This document shows, piece by piece, positions 10,316-21,149 of a DNA stretch of 34,829 nucleotides (its first letter is position 1; every line of letters starts with the position of its first letter). Position numbers and translations under genes: made by a program. The notes beneath the pieces are model-generated. The model ran no database searches. It saw nothing but the letters and a program-made list of their open reading frames with translations, and had not been told where the DNA came from. The DNA is taken from positions 1-34,829 of the forward strand of contig JACZSJ010000013.1 of NCBI GenBank assembly GCA_022574295.1. Reading direction: 5' to 3'. This stretch comes from Pseudomonadota bacterium. GTDB lineage: Bacteria > Pseudomonadota > Gammaproteobacteria > Eutrophobiales > Eutrophobiaceae.

Positions 10316-12043
10316 TCAGGCCAACTCTCTGTTCGGTGACAGGTGCATTTCATGATGTCCCTTACCTGCTGCAATCATCGGATAAACGTTCTCCGTCTTA
10401 TCAGTGATAAAGTCTATGAAGACTACTTTTTCTTTTTCCTGTAGTGCCTCTTTTAAAGCTGATTCTACATCGGCAGATTTTTCGATACGCAGTCCAATGT
10501 GGCCATAGCTCTCGGCCAACTTGACAAAATCAGGTAAGGCTTCCATGTAAGAATGTGAATAACGACTCTCATAGAAAAATTCCTGCCACTGTCTGACCAT
10601 CCCCATGTAACGATTATTCAAATTAATCACAGTGAACGATATTCCATATTGCAGGCAGGTAGAAAGCTCCTGCAGACACATGACAATACTGGCATCTCCT
10701 GTAATACAGACAACCGTTTCATCTGGAAAGGCTTTCTTAACACCCATGGCAGCTGGCAATCCAAAACCCATGGTGCCCAGACCACCTGAGTTGATCCACC
10801 GCCTTGGTTTATCAAATTTGTAATATTGAGCTGCCCACATCTGGTGCTGACCAACATCCGAAGTAACGTAGGCATCGCCCCTGGTCAGCTCATACAGCTT
10901 TTCTATGACGAACTGTGGCTTGATGATTTCACTGTTACGATCATATGCGAGGCAATTAATTCCTTGCCATTCCTTGATCTGGTTCCACCATGGTTTGAGG
11001 TCCTTTTCAGTCGGCAGATCTTTTCTGTTCTCAAGTAAAGCAATTAATTCACTTAAGACATGCTTGACGTCACCCACAATGGGAACATCCACTGGAATAT
11101 TCTTGGATATGGAAGATGGATCCACATCAATATGTATAATCTTTGCCGAGGGGCAAAACTGCTCCAGATCTCCCGTGACACGATCATCAAAACGAGCACC
11201 GATAGCGATCAACACATCACACTGATGCATTGCCATGTTTGCTTCATAGGTGCCATGCATCCCCAGCATACCGACGAACTGTTTGTCCGTGCCGGGATAC
11301 GCACCCAGACCCATCAGTGTATTGGTAATCGGGAAACCCAGGTGTCGAGTGAACACCGTTAATTCTTTATCGGCATTCGCCAGGATGGCGCCACCACCCG
11401 AATAGATCATTGGTCTTCTGGCGGTGGCAATCAAATCAGCCGCACGCTTTATCTGTCCAGTGTGTCCCTTCAGGACAGGTTTATAGGATCGCATGTCCAC
11501 ATGCTCAGGATATTCATATTCGCAACTATCTGCGGTGATATCTTTCGGGATATCCACGACCACAGGCCCGGGTCGACCCGTCGTCGCCACATAAAACGCC
11601 TTTTTGATGGTAGACGCCAGATCTTCAACATGCTTCACCAGGAAATTGTGTTTTACGCATGGGCGAGTCACACCAACAGCATCGACCTCCTGAAAAGCAT
11701 CATTACCGATCAGGTGTGTCGGCACCTGGCCCGTGAAAACAACCAGGGGACTAGAGTCCATGTAAGCGGTGGCAATACCTGTGACACAATTGGTTGCCCC
11801 GGGGCCTGATGTCACCAGCACCACACCGGGTTTCCCCGTGGCACGCGCATAGGCGTCGGCAGCATGTGTTGCCCCCTGTTCATGACGCACCAGAATATGC
11901 TCAACATCATCCTGCTTGTACAATGCATCATAGATATGTAACACGGCACCACCAGGATAACCAAACAAATGCTTGATTCCCTCGTCTTTCAGGGCGCGAA
12001 CGAATATTTCCGCCCCTCGAAGCACCTCTTTTGTTTTACTCAA
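10316..12043 (-). CDS. ilvB: Acetolactate synthase large subunit
   Basis: HLFGYPGGAVLHIYDALYKQD, HEQGATHAADAYARATGKPGVVLVTSGPGATN, ThDP motif GDASIVMCLQELSTCLQYGISFTVINLNN. Confidence 0.95.
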   Translation of the reverse strand: MSKTKEVLRGAEIFVRALKDEGIKHLFGYPGGAVLHIYDALYKQDDVEHILVRHEQGATHAADAYARATGKPGVVLVTSGPGATNCVTGIATAYMDSSPLVVFTGQVPTHLIGNDAFQEVDAVGVTRPCVKHNFLVKHVEDLASTIKKAFYVATTGRPGPVVVDIPKDITADSCEYEYPEHVDMRSYKPVLKGHTGQIKRAADLIATARRPMIYSGGGAILANADKELTVFTRHLGFPITNTLMGLGAYPGTDKQFVGMLGMHGTYEANMAMHQCDVLIAIGARFDDRVTGDLEQFCPSAKIIHIDVDPSSISKNIPVDVPIVGDVKHVLSELIALLENRKDLPTEKDLKPWWNQIKEWQGINCLAYDRNSEIIKPQFVIEKLYELTRGDAYVTSDVGQHQMWAAQYYKFDKPRRWINSGGLGTMGFGLPAAMGVKKAFPDETVVCITGDASIVMCLQELSTCLQYGISFTVINLNNRYMGMVRQWQEFFYESRYSHSYMEALPDFVKLAESYGHIGLRIEKSADVESALKEALQEKEKVVFIDFITDKTENVYPMIAAGKGHHEMHLSPNRELA

Positions 12044-12226
12044 TATTCTGTTTCCTGTCGATTTTAAATTTCATTAATGTAAACCTTGGAAAGTTACTTA
12101 TATTCTCGTCTCAGGTCAAGTTGTGCCATGCACAAAAAGAAAATCATTCAGCGGATTCAAATATAATTTGGCAAAAAAATAACTGAGAGTTCACCCTTCG
12201 AGCCAGTGATACCCAAACTATCTGGT

Positions 12227-12246
12227 GGTGATAAGCAATTATCGCC
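12227..12246. repeat. Hairpin GGTGATAA-gcaa-TTATCGCC
   Basis: 8-bp stem with one G-T wobble. Confidence 0.55.
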
Positions 12247-12274
12247 TTCGTTCTAAAACCCTGGACAGACAGAA

Positions 12275-12292
12275 AATTGCTCCTCGGCAATT
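12275..12292 (-). repeat. Hairpin AATTGC-CGAGGA-GCAATT (minus strand), GGA in loop
   Basis: 6-bp perfect stem, 6-nt loop. Confidence 0.65.
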
Positions 12293-12322
12293 GCTGGTAA
12301 ATTAGTTCCTGACATTTTCAAC

Positions 12323-12342
12323 CGCCTATGTCCGTATAGGCG
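12323..12342 (-). repeat. Hairpin CGCCTAT-ACGGAC-ATAGGCG (minus strand), GGA in loop
   Basis: 7-bp perfect stem, 6-nt loop. Confidence 0.7.
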
Positions 12343-12361
12343 TCCTGCATTGCTCTACTAA

Positions 12362-12377
12362 GTTACATCCCTGTAAC
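12362..12377 (-). repeat. Hairpin GTTACA-GGGA-TGTAAC (minus strand), GGA in loop; contains UUACAGGGAUGU
   Basis: 6-bp perfect stem, tetraloop; 11 of 12 positions fit the published CsrA SELEX consensus RUACARGGAUGU. Confidence 0.7.
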
Positions 12378-12396
12378 AATACATTTTCTGCATACA

Positions 12397-12410
12397 ATCC
12401 ATCCATGGAT
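12397..12410 (-). repeat. Hairpin ATCCA-TGGA-TGGAT (minus strand), GGA in loop
   Basis: 5-bp perfect stem, tetraloop. Confidence 0.55.
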
Positions 12411-12552
12411 ATAAATGACTAGTCCTTCGGCTTTATGCCTTGAATATAATTGTCTCTCATCTTGCTGAAGCCTGCATTTCCAGATAGTTTGGGTATAAGC
12501 TAAGATACGCATCCAAAAATAATTAATAGCAGAGACGAATGCGCCAAGACAA

Positions 12553-14298
12553 ATGAAAATTTCTCAATACTTGATTGCCACGCTAAGAGAGGCTCCTGCC
12601 GAAGCCGAAATTATCAGTCACCAGCTGATGTTGAGGGCAGGCATGATCCGCAAGATTGCCTCCGGCATTTACACATGGCTACCACTGGGCTTACGTGTAC
12701 TCCGAAAGGTAGAGGCCATTATCCGCGAAGAAATGGATCGTATTGGTGCGCAGGAACTATTGATGCCAGGCGTGCAACCTGCAGAACTTTGGCAGGAATC
12801 AGGGCGCTGGGATCAATATGGGCCTGAGTTACTACGATTCAAGGATAGGCACGGGCGAGATTTTTGCCTGGGACCCACGCATGAAGAAATCATCACCGAT
12901 CTAATCCGGAAAGAAATAAGAAGCTATAAGCAGCTACCGGCTATTTTTTACCAGATACAAACCAAGTTTCGTGATGAAGTCAGACCACGTTTTGGCATCA
13001 TGCGCGCACGTGAATTCCTGATGAAAGATGCATACTCCTTTCATCTGACAGACGAATCATTACAGGAAACGTATGAACAAATGTTCGCCACCTATACCCG
13101 AATATTTGAACGTCTGGGCCTGAAGTTTCGCGTAGTACAGGCCGATAGTGGCAATATCGGTGGCAATGCATCCCATGAATTCCACGTGCTGGCGGACTCC
13201 GGGGAAGACCAAATCGTCTTTACCGAAAAGGGAAAATATGCCGCGAACATTGAACTCGCCGAAGCACCCAGGGCTGAAGGTACACGCGATGCCCCAAAAG
13301 AGACACTCAGCATTGTTGAGACACCCGAACAACATAGCATTGAAGATGTCAGCCATTTTCTAAAAATCGCAGCCAAGCAATGCATCAAGACGTTGGTGGT
13401 GAAAGGTCAGGCAGCCCAGGGCCAGAATGAACAACTTGTTGCATTGGTGCTCAGGGGAGATCACGAACTCAACAAGGTTAAGGCAGAAAAATTACCTGAG
13501 GTTGCAACCCCGCTTGAATTTGCCAGTGCCGAACAAATTAAAAAATCATTAAACTGCAACCCGGGTTCAATCGGTCCGGTCAATATTAATATTCCAGTCA
13601 TTGTTGATCACAGTGCGCTGCACGTTGCTGATTTCGTCTGCGGTGCAAATGAAGACGGGAAACATCTTACCGGCGTTAATTGGGGACGAGATTTACCTGA
13701 GCCACGGGGAGTGGATATTCGTAATGTTGTTAAAGGTGAGCCTGCACCTGATGGCTCGGGTGAACTTGATATTGCCCGTGGCATAGAAGTTGGACATATC
13801 TTTAAGTTAGGCAAAAAATATAGCACAACGATGAAAGCCACCTGTCTGGATGAAAATGGTGATGCCCAGACATTGACCATGGGGTGCTATGGAATGGGTG
13901 TTTCAAGAATATTGGCCGCCGCCATAGAACAGAATCACGACGATAACGGCATTATCTGGCCCGATGCGATTGCACCATTTCAGGTTTCATTAGTTCCGAT
14001 TAATATGCACAAGTCACAACGCTTACGCGATGCGGTCATGGATCTCTACAAGGAACTACAAGACGCTGGACTTGAAGTACTTCTCGATGACCGTAAAGAA
14101 CGTCCTGGTGTAATGTTCTCCGATGCCGAGTTAATCGGTATTCCCCATCGTCTTACTTTTGGGGAACGCGGACTCGATGCCGGCACAATCGAATACAGGT
14201 CACGAACTGACAGTGAAAATTCTGAACTCTCGTTAGCAGATGTCGTTGGCTTTATAAAAAAAAAATTAGCAAATAAGCAGATTGATTCGCCCACTTGA
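12553..14298 (+). CDS. proS: Prolyl-tRNA synthetase, bacterial type with editing insertion
   Basis: [61 protein letters not shown], class II aaRS motifs, 581 aa. Confidence 0.96.
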   Translation: MKISQYLIATLREAPAEAEIISHQLMLRAGMIRKIASGIYTWLPLGLRVLRKVEAIIREEMDRIGAQELLMPGVQPAELWQESGRWDQYGPELLRFKDRHGRDFCLGPTHEEIITDLIRKEIRSYKQLPAIFYQIQTKFRDEVRPRFGIMRAREFLMKDAYSFHLTDESLQETYEQMFATYTRIFERLGLKFRVVQADSGNIGGNASHEFHVLADSGEDQIVFTEKGKYAANIELAEAPRAEGTRDAPKETLSIVETPEQHSIEDVSHFLKIAAKQCIKTLVVKGQAAQGQNEQLVALVLRGDHELNKVKAEKLPEVATPLEFASAEQIKKSLNCNPGSIGPVNINIPVIVDHSALHVADFVCGANEDGKHLTGVNWGRDLPEPRGVDIRNVVKGEPAPDGSGELDIARGIEVGHIFKLGKKYSTTMKATCLDENGDAQTLTMGCYGMGVSRILAAAIEQNHDDNGIIWPDAIAPFQVSLVPINMHKSQRLRDAVMDLYKELQDAGLEVLLDDRKERPGVMFSDAELIGIPHRLTFGERGLDAGTIEYRSRTDSENSELSLADVVGFIKKKLANKQIDSPT

Positions 14299-14329
14299 TT
14301 GACCTGTAAATTAAAGATACATACTTCTA

Positions 14330-14632
14330 CTAGCGAATAGCAAACCCTTCGAACTCCTGAAATGCAATAGTTTCATTCTCAACATCAAGAACCCGTGCCA
14401 TGGCTGGCCCGGATTTCAACCACTGTTTAAGCTTATCTAGTTGTTGCTCATCGCCAAAGGCCATGACCTCAACCCGACCATCCTGAAGGTTTCTTACCCA
14501 GCCTGTTAATCCGTATAAATCAGCCTGCTCCCGTGTCGATAGTCGAAAACAGACGGCCTGCACACGACCTGTCACCAGACAATGAAGCCCTTTAACGTCA
14601 GAAATATTTAATCCGCTTTTATCATTCAGCAT
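14330..14632 (-). CDS. acyP: Acylphosphatase
   Basis: HCLVTGRVQAVCFRLSTREQADLYGLTGWVRNLQDGRVEVMAFG; 11-nt overlap with yihY. Confidence 0.85.
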   Translation of the reverse strand: MLNDKSGLNISDVKGLHCLVTGRVQAVCFRLSTREQADLYGLTGWVRNLQDGRVEVMAFGDEQQLDKLKQWLKSGPAMARVLDVENETIAFQEFEGFAIR

Positions 14633-15890
14633 ACTTCAGCGCTTTATTCACTGGTATTGCCAAGGCCACCGACAGACTTGCATCACTATCGGCGAACACA
14701 CCCTTTAAAGAGTTCTGCCATTTATTGGCAGGACTGCCCATATTACTTGGTAACTTGCACGGTAGTATTTTATACAAATCCAGGAGAGTTAATTCACCAA
14801 GATCTCTGATCAGACAATACTGCCCACTTGCGTTTCTACTAATCCAATTTGCCTTGATGAGTAAATCAAAAATCTCGTTCATGGATGTGTGGGTAATTCG
14901 AACGCCCAATTTTTTCAACTGCATCACTGACCTTCCAGTTCCCTGTTTTTGTGCCAACCACAATTCTCCAATGATCTGATAAGCATCCAGAAAACCCCAA
15001 CGAATTTCAGAATGATGTTTGCCTTTATCTTCCAGTCGGAATACCGAGAGGCTGTAACTGATCTGTGCACCGAGTAGAACGATTAACCATGAAACATATA
15101 TCCAGATCAAAAACATAGGTATGACTGCCATGGCACCATAGATCACCTGATAAGTAGGGACTGATTTTACATACAAACCAAATGCATATTTAGCCAATTC
15201 AAATAAAATGGCTGCAGTAACACCACCTGCAATCGCATGCCTGGTGTTCACGCTGGTATTCGGTACCAGGATATACAACAAAGTAAACGCGATACTTGTA
15301 GTAAAAAATGGCATTAATGCCAACAATCTGGATTTGATCATTACCGCACTATCAACACTCTCTATGAGTGGTAGTGCGAGCAAGTAAGATGTTGAATAAA
15401 AACCGATGCCTATCAATACTGGACCGAGTGTCAGGATTGCCCAATACACCAGAAATCTGCCAATCAAACTACGCCGTTTGCTGATATGCCATATATTGTC
15501 CAGTGCACTATTGATTGTGGACATCAGCATCAGGGCGATTATCACAAGCAGGATAATGCCCGTTGTCGTGAGCTGCGATGCCTTAATCGAAAAATTAATC
15601 AGGTAATCCCGAATCGTTTGACCGAAACTCGGAACAAAATTACTGAAAACAAACTCCTGAATGATCTCACTTAAATCCTTGAATACGGGCAAATTACTAA
15701 AAAAACTGAACATCACGGCTATTAAAGGCACCAGTGACAAAAGTGTCGTGTAGGCCAGCGAGGATGCTGATTGCATCGTCCGACGTGCGTAAAACTGCTG
15801 AAAAATATAGGGAACAAAACAAAATAGCCAGATTGCGCCAGATTTGAAGATTAAAAATAAATGACCGATTGACCTGTTCTCTAATGACAT
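14622..15890 (-). CDS. yihY: YihY/virulence factor BrkB family inner membrane protein
   Basis: FYARRTMQSASSLAYTTLLSLVPLIAVMFSFFSNLPVF and multiple TM segments. Confidence 0.88.
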   Translation of the reverse strand: MSLENRSIGHLFLIFKSGAIWLFCFVPYIFQQFYARRTMQSASSLAYTTLLSLVPLIAVMFSFFSNLPVFKDLSEIIQEFVFSNFVPSFGQTIRDYLINFSIKASQLTTTGIILLVIIALMLMSTINSALDNIWHISKRRSLIGRFLVYWAILTLGPVLIGIGFYSTSYLLALPLIESVDSAVMIKSRLLALMPFFTTSIAFTLLYILVPNTSVNTRHAIAGGVTAAILFELAKYAFGLYVKSVPTYQVIYGAMAVIPMFLIWIYVSWLIVLLGAQISYSLSVFRLEDKGKHHSEIRWGFLDAYQIIGELWLAQKQGTGRSVMQLKKLGVRITHTSMNEIFDLLIKANWISRNASGQYCLIRDLGELTLLDLYKILPCKLPSNMGSPANKWQNSLKGVFADSDASLSVALAIPVNKALKYAE

Positions 15891-15947
15891 CGCCTGAATC
15901 TTTACCTATGCTTCACCCATTCAAAAAAAATGCATTGAGGAATCGCT

Positions 15948-16295
15948 ATGAGCGTCACCATATATCATAATCCCCGTTGTTCAAAATCCAGACAAACACT
16001 GGACATCCTGAACCAACAAAATGTAGACCTGGAAATCATTGAATACCTGAAAACATCCCCGAACGCCAAGACTTTAAAACAAATATTGTCTTATCTGGAT
16101 ATCTCAGCGCGCGAACTCCTGCGCAAAGGCGAAAGTGCCTATAAAGATGCCGGCCTTGATGATACAAGCTTGTCTGAAGATGATCTGATTACAGCGATGG
16201 TTGAATACCCGATATTGATCGAACGACCAATTGTCGTAAACAACGGCAAGGCAGCTATTGGCAGACCTCCGGAAAGTGTACTTGATATACTCTAG
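15948..16295 (+). CDS. arsC: Arsenate reductase (glutaredoxin-type), ArsC family
   Basis: MSVTIYHNPRCSKSRQTLDIL, RPIVVNNGKAAIGRPPESVLDIL; 115 aa. Confidence 0.92.
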   Translation: MSVTIYHNPRCSKSRQTLDILNQQNVDLEIIEYLKTSPNAKTLKQILSYLDISARELLRKGESAYKDAGLDDTSLSEDDLITAMVEYPILIERPIVVNNGKAAIGRPPESVLDIL

Positions 16296-16388
16296 GTGTC
16301 TGTCGGACTATGGTGTTCGTAGCGAGACTATTGAAAAAAATTCTCACTTTTTTGATATTTTGAGGCGAATAGTGAGTCTATTTAACGA

Positions 16389-16412
16389 CAAATCGGCAGG
16401 ATTGCCGATTTG
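16389..16412 (+). repeat. Hairpin CAAATCGGCA-GGAT-TGCCGATTTG, GGA in loop
   Basis: 10-bp perfect stem. Confidence 0.8.
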
Positions 16413-16414
16413 CA

Positions 16415-16427
16415 CGGACAAAGTCCG
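16415..16427 (+). repeat. Hairpin CGGAC-AAA-GTCCG
   Basis: 5-bp perfect stem; GGA in stem, not loop. Confidence 0.6.
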
Positions 16428-16438
16428 CCCCGAAGGGG
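16428..16438 (+). repeat. Hairpin CCCC-GAA-GGGG
   Basis: 4-bp perfect stem. Confidence 0.5.
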
Positions 16439-16460
16439 TGTGGCACAAGGAAGTGCCACA
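16439..16460 (+). repeat. Hairpin TGTGGCAC-AAGGAA-GTGCCACA, GGA in loop
   Basis: 8-bp perfect stem; CACAAGGAAGUG resembles the CsrA consensus ACARGGAUGU. Confidence 0.8.
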
Positions 16461-16465
16461 TGTAA

Positions 16466-17131
<666 letters not shown>

Positions 17132-17143
17132 ACAATCAACATG

Positions 17144-17854
17144 CTATATGTCCTGTATCAGTGACTTCACAAACGGGATAGTCAGTTTTCTTTTTTCAGC
17201 AAGTGTTGCCTGGTCGAATTTATCCAGCAACGCTAATAATGACGGTAAATCACGCCTGACATTCTTGACCAGATACGCCGCGACCTCTGCAGAGATTTCA
17301 AACGAACGTGTATCTGCTCTTTTCTGTAACAGACTGATCTTGTCCGTATCACTCAATGGTTGCAGGTGATAGGTCAGATCCCAAATGATCCTGGACTTTA
17401 GATCCTGTAGTTGAAATGCCAGATCCCTGGGCCCTTTTGCGCCTGTCATGAGTAAAGGTCTCTGTTGATCCCTTAATCGATTGTACAAATGGAACAGGGC
17501 TTGTTCCCACTCGGGCTGTCCTACGATGCAATCAATATCATCAACACAGACCATATGTAAATGATGCAAGCCTTCCAGCATTTCCGGACTGAGTTCTGCA
17601 TACTGGCTTAACGGAATATAAGCAACCTTCAGATCAGCCTGACTGGCAAGATTACATACTGCCTGAAGCAAATGAGACTTGCCGGTAGCGGCCTGTCCCC
17701 AGATATAAACACTTTGAAATGTTTCACCAAGGGCAATCGATCGACTGAGTTTACAGACCTCAGTGTTTGGTCCTTCGATGAAATGTCCGAAGTCTGCAGT
17801 TTCACGAAAGCCAAATTCAAGCGGGATTTGTACCCCCGAAAGTGGTTGATTCAT
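17144..17854 (-). CDS. hda: DnaA regulatory inactivator Hda (DnaA-like AAA+)
   Basis: GQAATGKSHLLQAVC Walker A, VCVDDIDCIVGQPEWEQALFHLYN. Start chosen at MNQPLSGVQIPLEFGF. Confidence 0.88.
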   Translation of the reverse strand: MNQPLSGVQIPLEFGFRETADFGHFIEGPNTEVCKLSRSIALGETFQSVYIWGQAATGKSHLLQAVCNLASQADLKVAYIPLSQYAELSPEMLEGLHHLHMVCVDDIDCIVGQPEWEQALFHLYNRLRDQQRPLLMTGAKGPRDLAFQLQDLKSRIIWDLTYHLQPLSDTDKISLLQKRADTRSFEISAEVAAYLVKNVRRDLPSLLALLDKFDQATLAEKRKLTIPFVKSLIQDI

Positions 17855-17864
17855 AACGTACTGT

Positions 17865-18917
17865 TCACGTTGTGTAGAGGTTACTTTCCAGATAGCGTTC
17901 GTGGACATGCCTAAGCAATACCACGATGACTGCCGCCACTGGTAATGCGACCAACACGCCTACAATCCCGAATAATTGACCCCCCGCCATCACAGCAAAA
18001 ATGACTGCCACAGGATGTAAACCGATCCTGTCTCCGACCAATAGAGGCGATAAGACCATCCCTTCGATGATCTGACCGACACCAAAGACAATCAGGATGT
18101 ACACCAGATGAATGATGTCATGAAACTGCATGAACCCGGCGATGCCAGCGACACCAATACCGACAATAAAACCAAGATAAGGCACAAAACTGACCAGACC
18201 AGCCAACATGCCAATCAACAGGAAAAATTCCAGTCCAACTATCCACAACCCGACGCTGTAAAGAACTGCCAGCGCCAGCATCACGAGAAGCTGCCCACGT
18301 AGAAACTCAGCCAATACCTCATCACATTGCTTTGCTAATTTACTGACCAGTCTCTCATAGGGCCTCGGGATCAAATCATTTACCTTGCCAATCAGAATAT
18401 CCCAATCCCTGAGTAAATAAAAAGTGACGACCGGGATCAAGGTCAGATAAGCAAACCAGACAATCAGTGACTGACCAGACTGAGTTAATTTGACCAATAA
18501 ACGGCCCATGATGCCACTAATATCTTTTATGTTGTTGGCAAAGGCATCCTTGACGACAACCAAATCCAGACTGCCTGGCTCCAGTCCTAATATCACTATC
18601 AATCGTGGCAACATATTTTCCTGTATCCAGCTAATAAACTGAGGAAGACGTACCACCAGCCCTGTAATCTGCCTTTCCAGTTGAGGCAATATGAAAAGTA
18701 ACAAGATAAGTCCAGACATTATCATGGTTCCAAAAACAATCACGACGGATAAGGTCCTTGAGAGTCGGGTTTTTTCCAGCCGATCAACAAGTGGATCACC
18801 CAGATAAGCGAACAGCGCACCGACAATGAATGGCATCAATATGGGCGCCAAAAGATACAAGAGCCAACCTGAAAAAATTGTGCCTCCGAGCAGCAACCAT
18901 TTTTGTGCATCACTCAC
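17865..18917 (-). CDS. AI-2E transporter/PerM family permease
   Basis: FIVGALFAYLGDPLVDRLEK, PRPYERLVSKLAKQCDEVLAEFLRGQLLVM, VSFVPYLGFIVGIG. Confidence 0.88.
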   Translation of the reverse strand: MSDAQKWLLLGGTIFSGWLLYLLAPILMPFIVGALFAYLGDPLVDRLEKTRLSRTLSVVIVFGTMIMSGLILLLFILPQLERQITGLVVRLPQFISWIQENMLPRLIVILGLEPGSLDLVVVKDAFANNIKDISGIMGRLLVKLTQSGQSLIVWFAYLTLIPVVTFYLLRDWDILIGKVNDLIPRPYERLVSKLAKQCDEVLAEFLRGQLLVMLALAVLYSVGLWIVGLEFFLLIGMLAGLVSFVPYLGFIVGIGVAGIAGFMQFHDIIHLVYILIVFGVGQIIEGMVLSPLLVGDRIGLHPVAVIFAVMAGGQLFGIVGVLVALPVAAVIVVLLRHVHERYLESNLYTT

Positions 18918-18927
18918 TTGGCTAACC

Positions 18928-19971
18928 CTACTCTACTAGTCGATAACTCATTGCGCTGATCTGCTCCAGGGTATGCCCCAAATCAACTGCCTTTGATATC
19001 ACAAAAATATCTGCCCGGGTTGTCAGAAGATAAACCACACTGCCCAGCTTGACTTCTTTGACCTCGACATTGGTCACCGAATTGAGTGACTCGAGATAAT
19101 TTAATACCTTTGAGTATTGGTTATAGTCAGTAATATCATTGACGAGAATTTCTATTTCGTCTGAGCGAGTATAGGTGCCCGCCTGCCCATAGCGTTCTGC
19201 CAATACGTCAGCCAGGCCATCTATCCCTTCATCCAGTACAGTTTCCGATGCCGTTCCCTGGGTGATCCAGGTATATGCCTGATCATCAATGTAGGCTATC
19301 CAGTGAGCCTCCCACAATTCCGGTAAAACAGATTCAATCCTGCCTGTCAGGATGACATCTGCATGGTAGCGCCCGGATGCAGCAAGCACAGGTTCCTGAA
19401 AACCACCCCAGATATCGCTGGCCTGTAATTTGCCCGTGTCCTGCAGATCAAGGAGTGGATGAATCAGCACAATGCCTCTGGTTTTTGCCTGCGCTTCCAT
19501 CTTCTCCACATAGCCAGAAATATCACTCAAGCCCGTCAGACGGCGTCCACGGGCATCACCGACCGCCAACCAGACCAGGGTAGATGGACGTTCCCTGCCC
19601 CATTCCGGTATCGCAGCTTCGTGCAAGATCTTATCTAATGAAGACCTGTTGAATTGCGCCCATAGCGTGAGTTGTTGTTTACCTGCTTCATCCCTGGTTC
19701 GATATTCAAATTGTTGCACATACTGATCTGCATTCAGCAATAATTCGGTGACCCCGTTACGAGAAGGTACCTGACGGTCGCCCGTGAGTTTTATCAGCAC
19801 GACACGCAAGACTGCAGCCATGTTCTTTTTGCGACTACTTGCTGATTGATCTAACACCGGAACCTCAGCCTCATATAAACCAGTCACAACCACGGCCTGG
19901 ACCATTAAAGGGGAAAAAGATAAGGCGTAGAACAGGAGTATCATTAAAAAACTGCTTAAAAACACTTTCAT
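18928..19971 (-). CDS. DUF2066 domain-containing exported protein
   Basis: Signal peptide MKVFLSSFLMILLFYALSFSPLMVQA; VTGLYEAEVPVLDQSASSRKKNMAAVLRVVLIKLTGDRQV; location between perM-like gene and purM. Confidence 0.82.
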   Translation of the reverse strand: MKVFLSSFLMILLFYALSFSPLMVQAVVVTGLYEAEVPVLDQSASSRKKNMAAVLRVVLIKLTGDRQVPSRNGVTELLLNADQYVQQFEYRTRDEAGKQQLTLWAQFNRSSLDKILHEAAIPEWGRERPSTLVWLAVGDARGRRLTGLSDISGYVEKMEAQAKTRGIVLIHPLLDLQDTGKLQASDIWGGFQEPVLAASGRYHADVILTGRIESVLPELWEAHWIAYIDDQAYTWITQGTASETVLDEGIDGLADVLAERYGQAGTYTRSDEIEILVNDITDYNQYSKVLNYLESLNSVTNVEVKEVKLGSVVYLLTTRADIFVISKAVDLGHTLEQISAMSYRLVE

Positions 19972-20069
19972 AGCCCGCACGCTATTCAAGAGCTGATCAC
20001 AAGTCAAGGAATAACATTCTGGAATTTAGCATAGGAAATAAGGCTCAGGAATGAGGTTCAGGGATTGCG

Positions 20070-21149
20070 ATGACTCTAACTCCCCGATACCATTGCGACT
20101 TGAAAAGAAAGAACCCACAAAACCTCAGTTACCAGGATGCCGGCGTCAGTATCGAACGTGGTAATCGGTTGGTTGATCGAATCAAATCTTCAGCCTCATC
20201 CACACATGGCAAAGGCGTGATGGGAAACCTGGGTGGTTTTGGTGCCCTTTTTGACATCGGAGCCATGCAGTACAAGGATCCTGTACTTGTCTCGGGAACG
20301 GACGGTGTCGGCACCAAGTTAAAACTCGCCATTGAGATGAATCAACATAAGACCATAGGTATCGATCTGGTGGCGATGTGTGTGAACGATATTCTTGTCC
20401 AGGGCGCGACCCCTTTATTTTTTCTGGATTATTTTGCCTGTGCAAAATTGGATATTGATGTTGCAAGCGATGTAATAAATGGCATCGCACAGGGTTGCAA
20501 GATTGCAGAATGTGCCTTGATCGGCGGTGAAACAGCAGAAATGCCAGGACTATATGCCAGTGGAGAATATGATTTGGCAGGCTTTTGTGTCGGGGCTGTT
20601 GAACGTGATGAAATTATCGATGGTAGCACCGTTCAGGCAGGGGATATTCTGATCGGTATCGCCTCAAGCGGACCACATTCCAATGGCTATTCCCTGATCC
20701 GTAAAGTCCTCGAAGTTTCCAGTGATAATCTGACAACGGAATTTGCTGACACAACACTGGGAGAAATACTGCTCGAACCGACAAAAATATATGTCACATC
20801 TATTAAGCAACTACTAAAAACATGTGATATAAAAACCTTATCTCATATCACCGGTGGCGGATTATTAGAAAATTTGCCACGCGTCATTCCCGGCAATGTT
20901 CAGGTGGTCATAGACACAAGAAGCTGGATATTGCCCCTCGTGTTCGAATGGCTACAAAAAGAAGGGAATATCGAATCGCAAGAAATGTATCGCACGTTCA
21001 ACTGCGGTGTGGGCATGGTGGTTTGTGTTTCGGAAAAAGATAAAGATGCGGCAATCAACTGCTTGCAGGCGTCAGGTGAAACGGCATGGGAGATTGGCAA
21101 ACTGGAAGTAAAACAGGAGGGTAATGACATCGTCAGTTTTGTCTCCTGA
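20070..21149 (+). CDS. purM: Phosphoribosylformylglycinamidine cyclo-ligase
   Basis: [69 protein letters not shown]. Confidence 0.94.
   Translation: MTLTPRYHCDLKRKNPQNLSYQDAGVSIERGNRLVDRIKSSASSTHGKGVMGNLGGFGALFDIGAMQYKDPVLVSGTDGVGTKLKLAIEMNQHKTIGIDLVAMCVNDILVQGATPLFFLDYFACAKLDIDVASDVINGIAQGCKIAECALIGGETAEMPGLYASGEYDLAGFCVGAVERDEIIDGSTVQAGDILIGIASSGPHSNGYSLIRKVLEVSSDNLTTEFADTTLGEILLEPTKIYVTSIKQLLKTCDIKTLSHITGGGLLENLPRVIPGNVQVVIDTRSWILPLVFEWLQKEGNIESQEMYRTFNCGVGMVVCVSEKDKDAAINCLQASGETAWEIGKLEVKQEGNDIVSFVS

Larger units (their letters stand above)
12209..12496. mobile_element. Putative MITE-like element with 17-bp perfect terminal inverted repeats in the ilvB-proS divergent intergenic region
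   Basis: ATACCCAAACTATCTGG at 12209-12225 and its exact reverse complement CCAGATAGTTTGGGTAT at 12480-12496; TA at both outer edges; no credible ORF; internal hairpins. Confidence 0.7.

Noticed and set aside
12121-12135. Perfect small palindrome TTGTGC-cat-GCACAA upstream of ilvB, considered as an attenuator or operator
   Set aside because: No leader peptide rich in Ile/Val/Leu and no terminator/antiterminator pair could be recognised; a 6-bp stem alone is not enough.
14330-14632. Acylphosphatase P-loop variant GRVQAV (usual GRVQGV) as a possible inactive enzyme
   Set aside because: The catalytic Arg (CFR) and Asn (WVRN) are intact; a single Gly-to-Ala change is too little evidence of altered function.
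20070-20123. Unusual N-terminal extension of PurM before LSYQDAGV
   Set aside because: PurM N-termini vary before the conserved SYKDAGV motif and no better start codon is available downstream; not meaningful without alignment.
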